Shown here: piece by piece, positions 8,202-16,476 of the stretch
Numbering within the stretch: position 1 is the stretch's first letter
How the letters are laid out: the number at the start of each line of letters is the position of its first letter
NCBI RefSeq assembly: GCF_003610915.1
Contig: NZ_NSDJ01000001.1
Span: 1,240,001 to 1,304,000 of the forward strand
DNA: 64,000 bases
From: Rahnella variigena
Lineage (GTDB): Bacteria > Pseudomonadota > Gammaproteobacteria > Enterobacterales > Enterobacteriaceae
Direction: 5' to 3'
Position numbers and translations under genes: made by a program
Notes under the pieces: generated by a model
What the model saw: only the letters and a program-made list of their open reading frames with translations
Database searches by the model: none
What the model was told of the DNA's origin: nothing

Positions 8202-9881
8202 TCAATTTGGCGGCATGGGTATGGAATCATTTAACTCTGGTTGTTTTATCGAACTACACCATGAGGTCAGTACAACGGAAAGTGAACTCGGGTTAATAAC
8301 GCTAACACCTTGCCCTGTCACATTGTCAAAAACACCGCTGGTTGCACTGATCACCCAGTAATCACCGTTGGCATCATCATTAATAAAATTCACTTGCACG
8401 GCGACGCCACTTAAATGATCCAATACACCTGTAGTGGTTCTCCGGTTATTTTCACTATTGGAAAAGTCGGTGAAGTCTCCACCGTCTTCATCTTCGCCTT
8501 CTGATGTTTCCAGCTTACCCACATCAGCCGCTATAGAAGAAATGGCGGCAGCCATTCTTGGGTAAAGCTGTCGCGGCACTTTCTGCGGATCAGCGGGATC
8601 GGGCGGAGCCTGAGGGCAAGTTTGTACGGGAAGCTTGATGTGGCCTGGTTCATCAGTGACTTTTTTATTGTAATTATCCGGGTCATTAACAATGACATCA
8701 TTAGTACCGGTGTCCTTTTTATTGCCAAAGGATTGGTAGGAAACCACCGGGCTGGTCATTAATGCGACGACATTCCCTTTTTCCGGGTCAAATGCCTCAC
8801 CTTCAAAAATGACATTGGCCATCAACGTACCTGTGACTATCTGATTATTCGCGTTTTTAGCCGTCAGATGCATCACGCCCTCATCCTGATTGCGTCCTGA
8901 GCCGTTCTCTGTCTCGAGGCAATGTGCCATCAAATTCTCTTTGTAGTTCCAACATAATTTTTTTGCACCCACTGAACCATCGGCTTTCAGATACTTCCCG
9001 ACTCCAGCCTCAAAACTAAACCGTATGCCAAGTTGCTCTATATTATTAGGAATATCCTGTATATAAGTACCCAGGCTACCGAAAGGAACTGCATTATCAG
9101 TGGGTGATGCACCATTGATCTTGAGTAAATTCCAGCCCTTGCCATAATTTTCGGCTGTGCTGCTTTTAGCTGAGGAGCGGTAAATCATTTCGCCATGGGA
9201 ATAGACCAGTCCATAATGAGAAAATGATTCGCTAAACGCTGAAGAGAAATTTTCTATTGAGAACTTATCAATATCCTTCTTTTCACTATGTCCGGGGTTA
9301 TAAGCCACAATAAAATCAATACGATTGATCGTATGTGTGATGTCATCGCCGACTAAATCAACCCTTTCAAGGACTACATTGCGATCAGCGTTGCCTCCTG
9401 GTTGATTACAAGGAATATATTCTTTGAAGAAAGTGGCATCCGCAGTTCTGCCAGCAGGACTTCCGCATGCCTTACTGGTAAAATAGCCGCGAGACTGGCT
9501 GTTATCCCACTGCATGTAATAATCAGTATTCAATGTGTCTGTAATTTTCATGTTTGATGTGCGCTGGCTGTAGGTTTTATTTTTTTGATCGCCAGATGTT
9601 ACATAATTTTTATTGTAAAGTGGGTTTTCGAGAGTTCCAGCGTCAGCTTCACCATCTTTATCTTCATCAACATAAATATAATCTTCATTTGCAAACTTCA
9701 ATACACCATAGATTTCGCTCACAATAATATTAGTCAGATTTTCCCGAGCAATCGCTTCAATCTGTTTTCTTTTATACACAGTAAAAGTAGCGAGGATAAT
9801 CCCCATAATCCCCATGACGATAATCATTTCTAAAAGTGTGAAGCCTTTGTTATTACTCGTCGCGGACATTTTACTTACCAT
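8202..9881 (-). CDS. Large minor pilin (TcpB/CofB-like)
   Basis: Initiating tip pilin. From the ATG at 9881 the protein has 559 residues and begins MVSKMSATSNNKG/FTLLEMII: a class III leader with Gly at -1, Phe at +1 and Glu at +5, followed by the hydrophobic pilin helix. An ATG four codons further in (9869) also works; neither has a clear ribosome site. The body is large, as in CofB (about 500 residues, trimeric, with a C-terminal receptor-like domain); the C-terminal half here is Asp/Asn/Ser-rich with a cysteine near the end. In CFA/III, CofB binds secreted CofJ, so this protein is the likely partner of the 401-1741 product (inference). Confidence 0.88.
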   Translation of the reverse strand: MVSKMSATSNNKGFTLLEMIIVMGIMGIILATFTVYKRKQIEAIARENLTNIIVSEIYGVLKFANEDYIYVDEDKDGEADAGTLENPLYNKNYVTSGDQKNKTYSQRTSNMKITDTLNTDYYMQWDNSQSRGYFTSKACGSPAGRTADATFFKEYIPCNQPGGNADRNVVLERVDLVGDDITHTINRIDFIVAYNPGHSEKKDIDKFSIENFSSAFSESFSHYGLVYSHGEMIYRSSAKSSTAENYGKGWNLLKINGASPTDNAVPFGSLGTYIQDIPNNIEQLGIRFSFEAGVGKYLKADGSVGAKKLCWNYKENLMAHCLETENGSGRNQDEGVMHLTAKNANNQIVTGTLMANVIFEGEAFDPEKGNVVALMTSPVVSYQSFGNKKDTGTNDVIVNDPDNYNKKVTDEPGHIKLPVQTCPQAPPDPADPQKVPRQLYPRMAAAISSIAADVGKLETSEGEDEDGGDFTDFSNSENNRRTTTGVLDHLSGVAVQVNFINDDANGDYWVISATSGVFDNVTGQGVSVINPSSLSVVLTSWCSSIKQPELNDSIPMPPN

Positions 9882-9896
9882 GTGGTTCTGTATATA

Positions 9897-9930
9897 AACT
9901 AACTCCTCCAAAAAAGAGGAGGAGTTAGTT
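9897..9930 (-). terminator. Perfect 13-bp stem-loop between major and minor pilin genes
   Basis: Arms 9897-9909 and 9918-9930 pair over 13 bases without mismatch around an 8-base loop. It starts ten bases after the major pilin stop. On the transcribed strand the stem is followed by TATATA rather than a long U-run, so it is better read as an mRNA-stabilising or partial attenuating hairpin. A comparable hairpin between tcpA and tcpB lets the major pilin be made in excess. The 3' arm contains GGAGGAG, but this lies 21 bases from the minor-pilin ATG, too far for a standard ribosome site. Confidence 0.75.
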
Positions 9931-9939
9931 ATTGATAAA

Positions 9940-10668
9940 TTAACGGCTACCCAGGATCACTGCGTTTGTGCTGCTATTTGCACAAACCATAGAGTAATCA
10001 GCAGTCGTCAGATCAGCAGGTGGAGTTGTTGGTACGTCGAGGCTTTTCAGAATACCCACCATGTTTGTAGTCACTGGACGTGTTGAGAGGGCAGGAGAAG
10101 CAAGACTCGTTGGAGCAGCAGGTGATGCCCCTGCTGCTGCAGAACTGATTTCAACATATTCCCAATCAGCAGCAACCTGGCTTACAAAAGCACGGCACTC
10201 TTGCATATCAAGCCCATTCACGGATACATAGAAACCTTTCAAAGGCGCTCCAGTAGTAGTGGATGTTGCTACGCCGCGGATTTCGAAATAGTCACCAGAA
10301 ATACCATTTCGGGCTTCGCCATTCGAAATTTTACCCAACTTATAGAGTGTAGAAAGAATATCGCCTGTAGCATCAGTCTTCAGTGCGTTTTCATTCGCAA
10401 AACCTAAAGCAGCTGCGCCACCTACTGGATAAACCCCATCTTTCCCAAACGCATCGACGACGGATACATGGATGGTATTGGTGTTATCACTCAGGTCGGT
10501 AATATCCTGAGTGAAGAACGCACGTTGAGCCAACACAACTACACCGGCTGCAATAATACCGATAATGCCCAGAACTATGATGATTTCCAGTAAGGTAACA
10601 CCACGCTGTTTTTTAAGTTCCTGATACTGATTTGCTTTACGCTTTAATGCAGTAATTGCATTTTTCAT
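9940..10668 (-). CDS. Type IVb major pilin (TcpA/CofA-like)
   Basis: Structural subunit of the pilus. The 242-residue prepilin has the long leader of the type IVb class: 23 residues ending QRG, cut before Val24. The mature N-terminus VTLLEIIIVLGIIG has Glu at +5 and the continuous hydrophobic helix; the following AGVVVLAQRAFFTQDITDL segment resembles TcpA/CofA closely. Cys158 and Cys229 are placed to form the C-terminal disulfide loop, and an Ala/Pro/Ser/Thr-rich stretch (about 174-203) lies inside it. A strong AAGGATTAAGGT ribosome site precedes the ATG. It is the first gene of the operon and probably the most highly expressed. Confidence 0.93.
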   Translation of the reverse strand: MKNAITALKRKANQYQELKKQRGVTLLEIIIVLGIIGIIAAGVVVLAQRAFFTQDITDLSDNTNTIHVSVVDAFGKDGVYPVGGAAALGFANENALKTDATGDILSTLYKLGKISNGEARNGISGDYFEIRGVATSTTTGAPLKGFYVSVNGLDMQECRAFVSQVAADWEYVEISSAAAGASPAAPTSLASPALSTRPVTTNMVGILKSLDVPTTPPADLTTADYSMVCANSSTNAVILGSR

Positions 10669-11205
10669 ACCTTAATCCTTAGGCTTGAAATAAATTTTAT
10701 AAATCACGTAGTAATACGATCCCGCTGGGATAGAGCAAGATTCTTATAAATAAGAAATATATAGACTAACGTCTTAATGTTATTACTAACGTTTTAAAGG
10801 CAGTAGTTCATGGCCATTCCCTTTATAAAAAATCAATCCCGTTAACCAGCGCTGGAAATCATAGAGCAAAAAAAAGAATGCGTACATATAATAAATCGGA
10901 TCAAACGAATTAAATGCAATCTATATGAGCTGTTGGGGTGTGTTAATATTATGATCATTTTGATGAATATTATAAATATAGTCATTGCCTGACTTGTAAA
11001 TATAAATTTGAGTGATCATTCTGGGTTGGCTTTTCTATGAGGTAATGAAGGTTTTGTACAGGATTATCAATAATATAGGTGGGTTTAAATTCGATCTCTC
11101 AACCCGTTTTTTCGAGTGATTCTATCGGGTAACGACTGCTGTGAGATGCGTCATTTATTACGGATTTTCGTAACTCTTTTTACGAAATAATGTTATTTAA
11201 GCATT
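10669..11205. promoter_or_regulatory. AT-rich upstream region of the type IVb pilus operon
   Basis: About 540 bases with no credible gene. It must hold the pilus promoter (reading leftwards). Visible structure: the palindrome TCTTATAAATAAGA at 10742-10755, a direct repeat ACTAACGT at 10765-10772 and 10785-10792 (20 bases apart, about two helical turns), a small hairpin ATCCCGCTGGGAT near 10725, TGATCATT twice (near 10953 and 11014), and an 8-bp hairpin TTTCGTAA/TTACGAAA at 11166-11187. The strong AT bias is typical of H-NS-silenced acquired operons. Unlike tcp, cof and lng loci, no AraC-type regulator gene lies here. Confidence 0.5.
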
Positions 11206-11246
11206 TAAAAACGCCGGGCAGATTACCCTGCGCGGCGTTTTATTTT
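11206..11246 (-). terminator. Rho-independent terminator after yhaK
   Basis: Arms AAAACGCCG (11208-11216) and CGGCGTTTT (11233-11241) form a strong stem with extra inner pairs, 19 bases after the yhaK stop. U-rich tails exist on both strands, so it can also insulate rightward transcription. Confidence 0.8.
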
Positions 11247-11264
11247 CCCCGTATTCCTGAAACG

Positions 11265-11969
11265 TCACACAGGCATATCAATTAGCAGTGCGCGTAACGG
11301 TGTAATGGCGGAAACCGTCAGACTGTTTTCCTGAAGGATAAATGCGCCATCACCACAGGCCAGTTTTTGTAGCTCGCGGCTGGCCGAACCCTGTGCATCT
11401 ATCTGTCCGTGAATCGATTGCAAATAGGCGCGAGGTCCGCGCACTGGCAGCGTGATTTGCTCACCCGCCCCTAAATCAAGGTGATGGATCCACACGTTTT
11501 GCCGCAGTTGCAGGCTGCCCTTTTCACCGTCCGGTGAGGCCAGCAGAAAATGCGTGGTGTCCTGCAGCGTCATTTTCTGGGTGAGTGCATTTTCATGCTC
11601 GGGACAAGCATCCAGCCACAACTGCATCCGCGTTAGCGGCTGACTGGCACTGGTGTTCAGTTCGCTGTAACTGACATTGGGCTGTGCCGATAATAATGCC
11701 GCTTCACCGGCTTGCGCCCGGATGCTGTTGCCTGCGCTGTCGCGATATTCCGCTGCGCCCTGCAGGATGATATTCAGAACATCAACTCGCGGATAGGTAC
11801 GTGGCTGGAAACTGGCACCCGGCGCCAGCACTTCCTGATTCAGGACGCGCAGTGACGCATAGCCCATGAGCTTCGGATCAAAGTAGTGGCCAAAGGAAAA
11901 TGTATACCGTGCCTGGAGCCAGCCAAAGTCAGCGGTACCGCACTCTTTTGCCGTTCTGCTGGTGATCAT
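11265..11969 (-). CDS. yhaK: Pirin-family bicupin protein YhaK
   Basis: The 234-residue protein matches E. coli YhaK closely along its length (start MITSRTAKECGTADFGWLQARY, motif YTFSFGHYFDPKLMGYASLRVL, end PLRALLIDMPV). Pirin-like bicupin fold with two cupin domains, about 1-120 and 130-234. In YhaK the usual metal-binding histidines of pirins are partly missing, and the same region reads QPRTYPRVDVLN here, so quercetinase activity is doubtful. The E. coli protein is described as sensitive to oxidative and nitrosative stress. It is divergent from the LysR gene yhaJ, the same arrangement as in E. coli. Confidence 0.93.
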   Translation of the reverse strand: MITSRTAKECGTADFGWLQARYTFSFGHYFDPKLMGYASLRVLNQEVLAPGASFQPRTYPRVDVLNIILQGAAEYRDSAGNSIRAQAGEAALLSAQPNVSYSELNTSASQPLTRMQLWLDACPEHENALTQKMTLQDTTHFLLASPDGEKGSLQLRQNVWIHHLDLGAGEQITLPVRGPRAYLQSIHGQIDAQGSASRELQKLACGDGAFILQENSLTVSAITPLRALLIDMPV

Positions 11970-12079
11970 GGCGGTCGCCTCTCTTAAAAATTTCGATGTA
12001 TAAATGGTAAGCGTCTGGACGTGTGATTGTTAGCCAGTTAATCTGGTCGCTATATTCAAATTTCCTGAAAGAGAAAAGA

Positions 12080-12985
12080 ATGGCTAAGGATCGCGCACTC
12101 ACACTGGAAGCCTTACGGGTCATGGATGCCATTGACCGCCGGGGCAGTTTTGCAGCTGCCGCCGACGAGCTGGGCCGCGTCCCGTCTGCATTGAGCTATA
12201 CCATGCAGAAGCTGGAAGAGGAGCTGGATGTGGTGCTGTTTGACCGTTCAGGTCATCGGACAAAATTCACCAACGTAGGCCGGATGCTGCTCGAACGCGG
12301 ACGTGTGTTACTGGAAGCAGCCGATAAGCTGACCGTCGATGCCGAAGCCTTAGCGCGCGGCTGGGAAACCCACATCACTATCGTGTGTGAGGCTTTATCG
12401 CCGGCTGCGCAATTGTTCCCGCTGATTGAAAAGCTGGCGCTGAAAGCCAATACGCAGGTGTCATTGATAACGGAAGTGCTGGCCGGTGCGTGGGAGCGTC
12501 TCGAGCAGGGGCGTGCGGATATCGTCATCGCGCCCGATATGCATTTCCGCTCTTCCACCGAAATTAACAGCCGCAAGCTCTACAAACTGGTCAGCGTGTA
12601 TGTTGCTGCGCCGGACCATCCCATCCATCTGGAAGCTGAGCCTTTATCTGACGTCAGCCGGGTGAAATACCGTGGCATTGCCGTGGCGGATACCGCCCGT
12701 GAGCGTCCGGTGCTCACCGTTCAGTTGCTGGATAAACAGCAGCGCCTGACCGTCAGTACCATTGAAGAGAAACGCAAAGCGTTGCTGGCAGGATTAGGCG
12801 TGGCGACGATGCCTTATCCAATGGTCGAGAAAGATATCGAGGAAGGGCGTCTGCGGGTGGTCAGTGCGGAATATAACCGCGAGACGGACATCATCATGGC
12901 GTGGCGCCGTGACAGCATGGGCGAGGCAAAAGCCTGGTTCCTGCGTGAAATTCCAAAGTTACTGGCGACGCGGGAAGTAAAGTAA
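12080..12985 (+). CDS. yhaJ: LysR-type transcriptional regulator YhaJ
   Basis: The 301-residue protein is almost identical to E. coli YhaJ at the N-terminus (MAKDRALTLEALRVMDAIDR). Winged helix-turn-helix about residues 5-65, then a LysR effector domain (about 90-295). The ATG at 12080 is chosen because GAGAAAAG precedes it and it matches the family start; an in-frame start 19 codons earlier is not needed. In E. coli YhaJ controls yhaK, activates yqjF in response to 2,4-dinitrotoluene breakdown products, and affects virulence genes in pathogenic strains. Here yqjF lies about 1.2 kb away in the same block. Confidence 0.94.
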   Translation: MAKDRALTLEALRVMDAIDRRGSFAAAADELGRVPSALSYTMQKLEEELDVVLFDRSGHRTKFTNVGRMLLERGRVLLEAADKLTVDAEALARGWETHITIVCEALSPAAQLFPLIEKLALKANTQVSLITEVLAGAWERLEQGRADIVIAPDMHFRSSTEINSRKLYKLVSVYVAAPDHPIHLEAEPLSDVSRVKYRGIAVADTARERPVLTVQLLDKQQRLTVSTIEEKRKALLAGLGVATMPYPMVEKDIEEGRLRVVSAEYNRETDIIMAWRRDSMGEAKAWFLREIPKLLATREVK

Positions 12986-12989
12986 ACTG

Positions 12990-13015
12990 TCCTTCCCCTT
13001 ATGAAAGGGGAAGGC
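12990..13015. repeat. Palindromic intergenic element between yhaJ and yqjG
   Basis: CCTTCCCCTT and AAGGGGAAGG form a stem with a very short loop between two converging genes. No U-run follows. The sequence resembles one arm of the larger CTCCCCTGCGAAGGGGAGG element at 42.6 kb, so it may be a degenerate copy of the same family; it may also act as a terminator. Confidence 0.55.
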
Positions 13016-13026
13016 GCAGAACTCAA

Positions 13027-14010
13027 TCAAAAACGCGTATCGCGGCCGTGTTCAGACTCTAAATCCTGTGCCGGTCCGGTCGAGATAATGCCGTAAGGGT
13101 TGATGGTTGCGTGACTGCGGTAATAGTGATTACGGATATGGGCAAAATCCACCGTGTCACGAATGCCCGGCATCTGATAGATATCGCGCAGGAAACCGTA
13201 CAGATTCGGGTAATCGCTGATCCGGTAGCGGTCACACTTGAAGTGCGTAACGTACACCGGATCAAACCGCACCAGCGTGGTCCACAAACGGAGATCGGCT
13301 TCAGTCAGCTGATTTCCGGTGAGATAACGGTGCTTACTCAGCAGTTCTTCGGCCCGTTCCAGCGCGGCAAAAACACCGTCAACCGCTTCATCGTAAGCGT
13401 CCTGAGACGTCGCAAAACCCGCCTTATACACACCATTGTTGATCTGCGGATAGACCCACTCATTAATCTCATCAATCGCCGGACGTAACGCCCCGGGATA
13501 ATAATCTCCGGCTTTTGCGCCCGCAGCATCAAACGCGCTGTTGAACATGCGGATGATATCGGCGGATTCATTGCTGACGATGGTTTGCTGTTTTTTATCC
13601 CACAGGATCGGCACGGTAACGCGACCCGTATAATCATTCTGCGCCCGCAGATAGATCTCATAGGCGTAGTTGAGATGATACAAATCATCGCCGGTTGCCG
13701 CCGGGAAATCAGTGCCGAAAGTCCAGCCATGTTCCAGCATCAGCGGATGCACGACAGAAACCGGAATAAACTCTTCCAGCCCTTTCAGCGTACGCATCAA
13801 TAATGTGCGGTGCGCCCACGGACAGGCCAGTGAAACATACAAATGGTAGCGGTCACGCTCAGCGGCAAAACCGCCCACGCCGTGCTCGCCCGGCGAGCCA
13901 TCCGGCGTTATCCAGTTGCGAAACTGTGCTGCTGAACGTTTGAAATGACCGCCGGTCGACTTGGTGTCGTACCAGGTGTCCTGCCAAACGCCATTGACGA
14001 GTTGTCCCAT
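13027..14010 (-). CDS. yqjG: Glutathionyl-hydroquinone reductase YqjG
   Basis: Xi-class glutathione transferase that reduces glutathionyl-hydroquinones, using a cysteine nucleophile. The 327-residue length and sequence are those of YqjG/PcpF. The N-terminal thioredoxin-like domain carries the ACPWAHRT motif with catalytic Cys63; the C-terminal all-helical domain begins near residue 170. The end (STGPAQDLESEHGRDTRF) is a family hallmark. Soluble cytoplasmic dimer by family. Gene order yqjG-yqjF matches E. coli. Confidence 0.95.
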   Translation of the reverse strand: MGQLVNGVWQDTWYDTKSTGGHFKRSAAQFRNWITPDGSPGEHGVGGFAAERDRYHLYVSLACPWAHRTLLMRTLKGLEEFIPVSVVHPLMLEHGWTFGTDFPAATGDDLYHLNYAYEIYLRAQNDYTGRVTVPILWDKKQQTIVSNESADIIRMFNSAFDAAGAKAGDYYPGALRPAIDEINEWVYPQINNGVYKAGFATSQDAYDEAVDGVFAALERAEELLSKHRYLTGNQLTEADLRLWTTLVRFDPVYVTHFKCDRYRISDYPNLYGFLRDIYQMPGIRDTVDFAHIRNHYYRSHATINPYGIISTGPAQDLESEHGRDTRF

Positions 14011-14079
14011 ATTTCCTCCTTCCCCGTCATCCTTCGAGCCGTAACCCGAATGATTCAGGCGAGATTTACAGATAACTAA

Positions 14080-14112
14080 TAAAAAAGGGCGAGGTGATAA
14101 ATCACATCGCCC
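14080..14112 (-). terminator. Terminator after yqjF
   Basis: On the minus strand GGGCGATGTGAT and ATCACCTCGCCC pair (one mismatch, 2-base inner loop plus end pairs) followed by TTTTTT. It lies 63 bases past the yqjF stop and before yqjG. Confidence 0.85.
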
Positions 14113-14175
14113 TGCAGGTCACTCTTTTGTCTTATTTAATTATAGCGTGGATGTTGCTCCCTGGTGCCGGGGCAA

Positions 14176-14568
14176 TTACCAGTTTTTCTTGATCAGGCGG
14201 TCGATGCTGAATGCGCCCGGGCCGGAAGCAAACAGTACGAAGAAACCACCGGCAATGGACAGGTTTTTCATGAACATCATCTGGTTCACGCCCTGTGCGA
14301 AATCAGTGTGGAAAATCAGTGCAGTCAGAATGGTGAAGATTGCAGTGATCAGCGCCGTAGTACGGGTGAAGAAACCAAACAGAATCGCCAGACCGCCGCC
14401 GAATTCAAGCAGGATAGTCAGTGGCAGGAAGAAGCTTGGCACGCCCATAGACGTCATGTAACCCGCAGTCGCGGTGTAACCGTTGATTTTGCCCCAGCCT
14501 GCAACGATGAACAGGATTGGCATCAGAATACGGGCAACCAGCAAAGCAGTGTCTTGTAACTTATTCAT
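14176..14568 (-). CDS. yqjF: DoxX-family membrane protein YqjF
   Basis: A 130-residue DoxX-family protein with four membrane helices (about 8-28, 48-68, 72-92, 101-121). It matches E. coli YqjF closely (VARILMPILFI.AGWGKI; LEFGGGLAILFGF). In E. coli it is the YhaJ-dependent promoter used in 2,4-DNT sensing strains. The DoxX family is often linked to redox or sulfur stress. The exact reaction is unknown. A 238-base gap separates it from yqjK upstream, so it has its own promoter. Confidence 0.92.
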   Translation of the reverse strand: MNKLQDTALLVARILMPILFIVAGWGKINGYTATAGYMTSMGVPSFFLPLTILLEFGGGLAILFGFFTRTTALITAIFTILTALIFHTDFAQGVNQMMFMKNLSIAGGFFVLFASGPGAFSIDRLIKKNW

Positions 14569-14755
14569 TTTCTACTCCAGATTAATATGCCCAAGGCGGG
14601 CTAAAATGTTACCGGTCCGGTCAGAAAATGTTTCATGCCGTTACCGCATCAGTTGATGACGAGATAATAAGTCGGATGGTTACGCTTTGTTAGCAAGTAA
14701 AACTGTTGGAATGCTTCAAATAAATTGAACAGCTGAGAGATTGTTATTCAAAAAG

Positions 14756-14788
14756 AAAAGGGCTGATTGTTTTCCAATCAGCCCTTTT
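14756..14788 (-). terminator. Strong terminator after yqjK
   Basis: AAAAGGGCTGATTG (14756-14769) pairs perfectly with CAATCAGCCCTTTT (14775-14788) around TTTTC. It ends the yqjD-E-K run, 18 bases after the yqjK stop. Confidence 0.92.
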
Positions 14789-14806
14789 AACAGAAGGAGG
14801 TTGAGG

Positions 14807-15091
14807 CTATTTGTTGCCGATAGTTTTACGGAACAACCTGACGGTGCCCCAGATGCCAAAAGCACGCCGTGACCAGCGGACAACCGCACTGGGATGGCGG
14901 ATACCATAAACAGCCAGCAGGCTTGAGCCCACGACCAGATATTTACGCATATCCACCAGTTTTACCCAGTAATGATCTACTTTCGCGGTGGCCTCCAGCC
15001 AGTCAGAACCGGCCTGAGAAAGCTCGCCACGCTGACGCTCAATTTTGCGCAGCAGTCTGACTTTTTCGATAGCGCGGTCCGGAATACTCAT
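14807..15091 (-). CDS. yqjK: YqjK-like protein
   Basis: A 94-residue protein of the YqjK family: a charged helical N-terminus with the RKIERQRGELSQAGSDWLEAT motif, a short hydrophobic segment (about 50-62, YLVVGSSLLAVYG) and a basic C-terminus (PSAVVRWSRRAFGIWGTVR). Function unknown. It overlaps the yqjE stop by 4 bases (ATGA), so it is coupled to the yqjD-E operon, as in E. coli. Confidence 0.88.
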   Translation of the reverse strand: MSIPDRAIEKVRLLRKIERQRGELSQAGSDWLEATAKVDHYWVKLVDMRKYLVVGSSLLAVYGIRHPSAVVRWSRRAFGIWGTVRLFRKTIGNK

Positions 15092-15495
15092 TGCTCATCA
15101 TCCTTTTCCAGCAGGGCGCGATCAACGTCCAGTTGCTTGCGGGTGAGGCTGAGCAGCGTGGAGCGTTTGGCTTTCGCCAGCGTCATTGCGCCAAGGATCA
15201 CTGCCAGAAGCAGCAATACGCCCGTCGTCGTGGCTATCGCCGTAAGACGATAGGCCGGATCGATGGCCCAGAATAAAACCACCAGCAAACTCATAAGACC
15301 AAAAGCGGTAAGTATCAGGGTAATGCCGACCATGAGCAGTAATTGGAAAATATTGGCCTTTTCCTCTTCCAGCTCGATAACGGCCAGTCTGACACGTGAT
15401 TCAACAATGCTCACCATAACAGTAGCGATGCGTGAAACGATGTCAAACACCCCTTTTCCTGGTCCTTGTGGTGCAGGTTTAATTGGCTCGGCCAT
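15088..15495 (-). CDS. yqjE: YqjE-family membrane protein (phage holin superfamily III)
   Basis: A 135-residue protein with an amphipathic N-terminal part, two membrane helices (about 50-72 and 80-103) and a cytoplasmic basic tail. This is the family layout of YqjE, an inner-membrane protein made with YqjD. Two bases separate it from yqjD; yqjK overlaps its end. Function not established. Confidence 0.88.
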   Translation of the reverse strand: MAEPIKPAPQGPGKGVFDIVSRIATVMVSIVESRVRLAVIELEEEKANIFQLLLMVGITLILTAFGLMSLLVVLFWAIDPAYRLTAIATTTGVLLLLAVILGAMTLAKAKRSTLLSLTRKQLDVDRALLEKDDEQ

Positions 15496-15497
15496 AA

Positions 15498-15800
15498 TTA
15501 GCGGCGGGCTAACAGAACGCCGATGACAACGCCGACTGCGGCACCAATACCAACGCCAGTCCAGGGTTTTTCATGTACGTAATCGTCGGCTTTACCGGCA
15601 ATTTCTTTAGTCTGATAGGCAATCTTATCGCCCGTATCGCTCAGACGTTCGCGGGTATCTTTAAGCAGGGATTCTGCTTTGCCACGCAGTTTATCGAGTT
15701 CAGCTTTCGGCTTATCGGTAGAGGTCTGAAGAACTTCTTCCAGCGTATCTGCCAATGACTTGAGTTCAGCGCGCAGTTGTTCTGATGTATTACTAGCCAT
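15498..15800 (-). CDS. yqjD: Ribosome-associated membrane protein of the YqjD/ElaB family
   Basis: A 100-residue protein, helical and charged along residues 5-75, with a C-terminal glycine-zipper membrane helix ending GIGAAVGVVIGVLLARR. E. coli YqjD is a tail-anchored inner-membrane protein that binds ribosomes in stationary phase and is RpoS-dependent. Position upstream of yqjE and yqjK fits yqjD rather than its paralogue elaB. Confidence 0.92.
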   Translation of the reverse strand: MASNTSEQLRAELKSLADTLEEVLQTSTDKPKAELDKLRGKAESLLKDTRERLSDTGDKIAYQTKEIAGKADDYVHEKPWTGVGIGAAVGVVIGVLLARR

Positions 15801-15958
15801 GTGTAAGTCACTCCATACGTTAACTGATTCGAACTTTTAACATAGCGGATATTCAGGTTATCGCAAATACGAATTATCTGTTAACACCCACAGAAACCCT
15901 GAAAAATCCGCTATATCGCGGTAAATCGAACTACGGAAATCGACTCTGGCAGAAAGGA

Positions 15959-16336
15959 TTACTTCGCCTCAGCTTCTTTCAGTTCAGACTTCGCTTCGTC
16001 CAGTTTATGCTGTTTTTTGGTGACTTTGTCGTGATCGCCTTTCGCCTGAGCTTCTTTCAGCTCCTGTTCACGTTCTGCGACTTTTTCACGTTTTTCTTCA
16101 ATTTTTTTCTGCTTTTCAGCTTGCAGACCGGCTTCGGTGCAATGTTCTTTATTCTCGCGCAGCGCTTTTTCCAGTCCGTCTACACGGTTCTGATTGTTGT
16201 GCGCACGAGCTTCGTCGATTTGCTTCTGGATTTCGTTTTGCTTAGTGGCGCAGGTTTCTGGCTGCGATGCCGCAAAGCTGGCCGTGGTGAACAACAGGGC
16301 AGGGGCGAAAACGAGGGCGGTTAATGTCAGTTTCAT
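15959..16336 (-). CDS. yqjC: DUF1090 periplasmic protein YqjC
   Basis: A 125-residue precursor with a signal peptide (MKLTLTALVFAPALLFTTASFA/AS) followed by a long charged alpha-helical, coiled-coil-like body rich in Lys, Glu and Gln (about 45-125) and two cysteines (about 29 and 62). This is the DUF1090/YqjC pattern. Function unknown; E. coli yqjC has been placed among genes of stress and acid response. Gene order with yqjD and mzrA is conserved. Confidence 0.9.
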   Translation of the reverse strand: MKLTLTALVFAPALLFTTASFAASQPETCATKQNEIQKQIDEARAHNNQNRVDGLEKALRENKEHCTEAGLQAEKQKKIEEKREKVAEREQELKEAQAKGDHDKVTKKQHKLDEAKSELKEAEAK

Positions 16337-16418
16337 CTTGTAGCTTCCTTTTAATGATTAAGTGAGTGTGGCACTTAATTTCCCAAATGATTAGTTGAGT
16401 GAATAACTCGCTTTGAAT

Positions 16419-16447
16419 GATATCACCGCCGAATGAGCGGCGATATC
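16419..16447 (-). terminator. Stem-loop between mzrA and yqjC
   Basis: GATATC-CCGC (16419-16429) pairs with GCGG-GATATC (16437-16447) with one internal mismatch and a 7-base loop. No U-run follows, so it is a possible weak terminator or mRNA 3'-end structure after mzrA. Confidence 0.5.
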
Positions 16448-16476
16448 AGATGAATCCCCTTTTGTCGCTAAGGGAA

